Origin: Opitutia bacterium UBA7441
GTDB lineage: Bacteria > Verrucomicrobiota > Verrucomicrobiia > Opitutales > Coraliomargaritaceae
Direction of reading: 5' to 3'
Assembly (NCBI GenBank): GCA_002480015.1
Contig: DLQD01000090.1
Location: 1 to 7,971 of the forward strand
DNA: 7,971 nt
Part shown: piece by piece, positions 6,117 to 7,971 of the stretch
Layout of the letters: each line of letters begins with the position of its first letter
How positions within the stretch are numbered: position 1 is the stretch's first letter
Made by a program: the position numbers and the translations under genes
Notes under the pieces: generated by a model
What the model was told of the DNA's origin: nothing
Databases searched by the model: none
Seen by the model: only the letters and a program-made list of their open reading frames with translations

Positions 6117-6959
6117 ATGCCAACTCCTACGACTAACATAAAGTATTCAGAATACTTTACTCGCTTCTCCGTAATCATCGTTACGGGCGGTTCGTCTGGA
6201 ATTGGCTGCTCAATTATCAAAGCAATTTTGAAGATAAGGCCCCAGGTGCATGTATGCAACCTTTCTCGGTCGAAACCGGACTTTTTTTTAGGTGAAAACG
6301 GCACCCATCTGCCCGTCGATTTGAGCAATGCTCAGGCCTTGGGCGAAGCCGCCCAGTCACTCAAGGCACGCCTGACTCATGCCCCCAAAGGCGAAGTGCT
6401 CCTAGTCAACAACAGCGGCTTCGGCGACTACGGCCGAATGCCGGAACTGGACATAGATAAGCAGCTGAATATGATCGACTTAAATATACGTGCCGTCGTC
6501 GATCTAACCGCTCGATTGCTCCCTACTATGCTCGATCGCGGTGGCGTTGTCGTCAACATAGCCTCGACCGCTGCCTTCCAACCCACGCCCTTCCTCGCCA
6601 CCTACGGAGCCACTAAATCCTTTGTCCGCAACTGGTCACTGGCACTGAATGAAGACCTCCGCGGCACGAAAGTCCGAGCCCTCGCCATCTGCCCCGGTCC
6701 GACGCGCTCGAATTTCTTTAAAGCGGCAGGTTTCAAGACACCTCCGATGGGTAGAGGGGCCAATAAAGGCCTCGACATGACCTCCGACGAAGTTGCCAGA
6801 CGGACTCTCCGCGCCATCGCCAAGGGGCGGTCCATCCACGTTACCGGCTGGAAAAACCGCTGCATCGCCTTTCTTGGCAGCAAGCTGCCCATAGTCGTCG
6901 TCACCCGGGTCGGCGGCATCATTCTCAGTAAAATGCGCCTCGAAGAGCACCGGAAATAA
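6117..6959 (+). CDS. Short-chain dehydrogenase/reductase (SDR), classical type
   Basis: A 280-residue cytoplasmic or membrane-associated NAD(P)-dependent oxidoreductase of the COG0300 (DltE-like) kind. The cofactor motif TGGSSGIG is at 23-30. D68 in PVDLS is the usual adenine-ring contact, and NNSG (98-101) replaces the common NNAG. Asn123, Ser150 (NIAS), Tyr163 and Lys167 (YGATK) complete the catalytic tetrad, followed by CPGPT (192-196). The C-terminal part has a hydrophobic stretch (FLGSKLPIVVVTRVGGIIL, 252-270) that may bind a membrane or hydrophobic substrate, as in lipid-acting SDRs. The substrate cannot be told. The ATG at 6117 is chosen; TTG at 6105 is possible, and no start exists between it and the cofactor motif other than these. 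There is no Shine-Dalgarno sequence. The first 60 codons look AT-richer than the rest and contain a 21-bp palindrome. The RluA-type gene follows 39 bases later and is probably co-transcribed. Confidence 0.92.
   Translation: MPTPTTNIKYSEYFTRFSVIIVTGGSSGIGCSIIKAILKIRPQVHVCNLSRSKPDFFLGENGTHLPVDLSNAQALGEAAQSLKARLTHAPKGEVLLVNNSGFGDYGRMPELDIDKQLNMIDLNIRAVVDLTARLLPTMLDRGGVVVNIASTAAFQPTPFLATYGATKSFVRNWSLALNEDLRGTKVRALAICPGPTRSNFFKAAGFKTPPMGRGANKGLDMTSDEVARRTLRAIAKGRSIHVTGWKNRCIAFLGSKLPIVVVTRVGGIILSKMRLEEHRK
6139..6159. promoter_or_regulatory. 21-bp palindrome inside the 5' end of the SDR gene
   Basis: TAAAGTATTC (6139-6148) and GAATACTTTA (6150-6159) are exact reverse complements around a single central A. 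The site begins 22 bases after the SDR ATG and falls in codons 8-15. A symmetric AT-rich sequence of this length suits a homodimeric transcription factor. As RNA it could form a hairpin near the initiation site. No second copy is seen in this window. Confidence 0.55.
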
Positions 6960-6973
6960 TCGACAGCAATTCT

Positions 6974-6994
6974 TCCACTTCCCACTTCCCAATC
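6974..6994. repeat. Short relative of the heptad repeat
   Basis: Three units, TCCACTT, CCCACTT and CCCAATC, occupy 6974-6994 in exact 7-bp register between the SDR stop (6957-6959) and the ATG at 6999. They match the array at 1-77, placing this repeat type at two intergenic sites in 8 kb. It takes the place where a ribosome binding site would be expected. Confidence 0.75.
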
Positions 6995-6998
6995 AAAA

Positions 6999-7802
6999 AT
7001 GAACAATCCCTACGGCGAAGACGCCCCCCTCGTCGATCCCGCCGATTTCCCCGGCTGGATCGTGCAAGAAGACGACAACCTACTCATCGTCAACAAACCG
7101 GGCTGGCTCGTCTGTCACCCCTCGAAAAACGGGCCCATGTCGAGCTTAGTGGGGGTCGTCCGCGCCTACACGAGAGCCGAAAAACTACACCTTGTGGCTC
7201 GTCTCGACCGTGAAACGAGCGGCCTTGTCATCTTCGCTAAGCGCCCTTCCGTGGCCCGCAAGTTCCAGATGGCGATCCAGAATCGCATCGTGAAAAAGGC
7301 CTACATTGCCCTGCTCGAGGGCGAGCTTCGCGAGCCGCAACATGTCGACCTTCCCATCGCCCGGCGCAAAGGCGGGCCCGTCATCGTCAAATCCGAAGTC
7401 AGCTACGACCGCACCTCTCAAGACGCCGTCACCGACTTCGTCCCGCTCATCGCACAAAACGGCTACACGCTCTGCCGCATCGAGCCCGTGACTGGGCGCA
7501 AACACCAGATTCGTGTGCATGCCGAGCACCTCCAGCACCGCATCGTCGGCGACAAAATCTACGGCCCCGACGAGACGCTCTACATCGAATTCATCGAAAA
7601 CGGCTGGACCGAGCGCCTCGAAGCCGCCCTCCCGATCCAACGCCAAGCCCTCCACTGCTACCGCTACGACTTCGAATTCCCCGAAGGCACGGTCAGCTTC
7701 ACCGCCCCATTACAGGACGACATGCTCTATTTTTGCGGAGATCATATGGGGCTGGACAGCAGCGGCCTCACTGGAGCTCTTGATGTGATCCACCCTCTTT
7801 AA
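6999..7802 (+). CDS. RluA-family 23S rRNA/tRNA pseudouridine synthase
   Basis: The 267-residue cytoplasmic enzyme isomerises uridine to pseudouridine in structured RNA. The catalytic motif HLVARLDRETSG (64-75) contains the essential Asp70. VNKPGWLVCHP (31-41) is the family's N-terminal signature, KKAYIALLEG (99-108) is the conserved strand after it, and VTGRKHQIRVHAEHL (164-178) with GDKIYG (184-189) is the C-terminal signature. An S4 domain is absent, as in RluA, RluC-lacking and TruC-like single-domain members (usually 220-260 residues). An insertion of about 20 residues around 193-212 (LYIEFIENGWTERLEAALPI) lies before the RQALHCYRYDF strand, and a C-terminal tail follows. I cannot assign the target base. 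The start ATG at 6999 has no Shine-Dalgarno sequence, only the heptad relic and AAAA. It probably shares a transcript with the SDR gene. Confidence 0.92.
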   Translation: MNNPYGEDAPLVDPADFPGWIVQEDDNLLIVNKPGWLVCHPSKNGPMSSLVGVVRAYTRAEKLHLVARLDRETSGLVIFAKRPSVARKFQMAIQNRIVKKAYIALLEGELREPQHVDLPIARRKGGPVIVKSEVSYDRTSQDAVTDFVPLIAQNGYTLCRIEPVTGRKHQIRVHAEHLQHRIVGDKIYGPDETLYIEFIENGWTERLEAALPIQRQALHCYRYDFEFPEGTVSFTAPLQDDMLYFCGDHMGLDSSGLTGALDVIHPL

Positions 7803-7905
7803 CCGGCAGTCAGCTGATTCCCGTAGTGGCGACTTCAGAGACTCTCGAATCCCCACAAGATGAAACACACCATCCCAGCCTAGGCAAAATTCCCATGAAA
7901 AACTA

Positions 7906-7933
7906 TTGACGCGAGTCATTCGCCACCCATTTT
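7906..7933 (+). promoter_or_regulatory. Possible promoter of the tRNA at the right edge
   Basis: TTGACG (7906-7911) is followed after 16 bases by CATTTT (7928-7933), 16 bases before the tRNA 5' end. The -35 box and position fit, the -10 box is weak. The rest of 7803-7949 shows no gene and no convincing terminator for the preceding gene. Confidence 0.4.
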
Positions 7934-7949
7934 CCAAATCTCCTGTAAA

Positions 7950-7971
7950 GGGGCATTAGCTCAGTTGGTAG
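7950..7971 (+). tRNA. Partial tRNA, probably tRNA-Ala (5' end only)
   Basis: The last 22 bases, GGGGCAT-TA-GCTC-AGTTGGTAG, are the acceptor strand, U8-A9, D stem and D loop of a tRNA, cut off by the window edge. The GGGGC start and the AGTTGGTAG D loop are typical of bacterial tRNA-Ala. The anticodon is outside the window, so the identity is a likelihood only. Confidence 0.75.

Overview
This window reads as ordinary bacterial chromosome: housekeeping and metabolic genes separated by unusually repeat-rich intergenic DNA. I see no phage, transposase, CRISPR, toxin-antitoxin or defence genes. The organism is most likely a Gram-negative member of the Verrucomicrobiota, perhaps from an Opitutales/Puniceicoccales-like group. 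This is an inference from the long Bacteroidetes/Verrucomicrobia-type PurF, the near absence of Shine-Dalgarno sequences, and the CCCACTT-type heptad repeats between genes. A 16S or marker-gene search would be needed to confirm it.

Layout: positions 1-77 are a tandem array of 11 heptads. It abuts a very stable C(UUCG)G hairpin that follows the purF stop codon. Leftward genes are purF (94-2007, first step of purine synthesis) and a cation diffusion facilitator metal exporter (2096-3043). A 436-base gene-free region (3044-3479) contains several hairpins and copy A of a dispersed repeat of about 70 bp. A rightward beta-CASP metallo-beta-lactamase protein (3480-4838), probably an RNA-processing nuclease, follows. 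Then come leftward genes: a tRNA-Arg(ACG) (4861-4937), a small four-helix membrane protein (5022-5381), and, after a second repeat-bearing gap with copy B of the dispersed repeat, a short ribosome hibernation factor (5671-6036) with a textbook terminator. Divergent from it, a short-chain dehydrogenase (6117-6959) and an RluA-family pseudouridine synthase (6999-7802) lie in tandem. The window ends 22 bases into a rightward tRNA, probably tRNA-Ala.

Functionally, several genes touch RNA and translation: the beta-CASP nuclease candidate, the RluA-type pseudouridine synthase, the hibernation factor and two tRNAs. Their mixed orientation argues against one operon; SDR-rluA is the only plausible co-transcribed pair besides the CDF gene and purF. 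The most interesting signals are non-coding: the 65/68-identical dispersed repeat with a conserved hairpin, the G-rich heptad array with a dispersed relative, and a 21-bp palindrome inside the start of the SDR gene.
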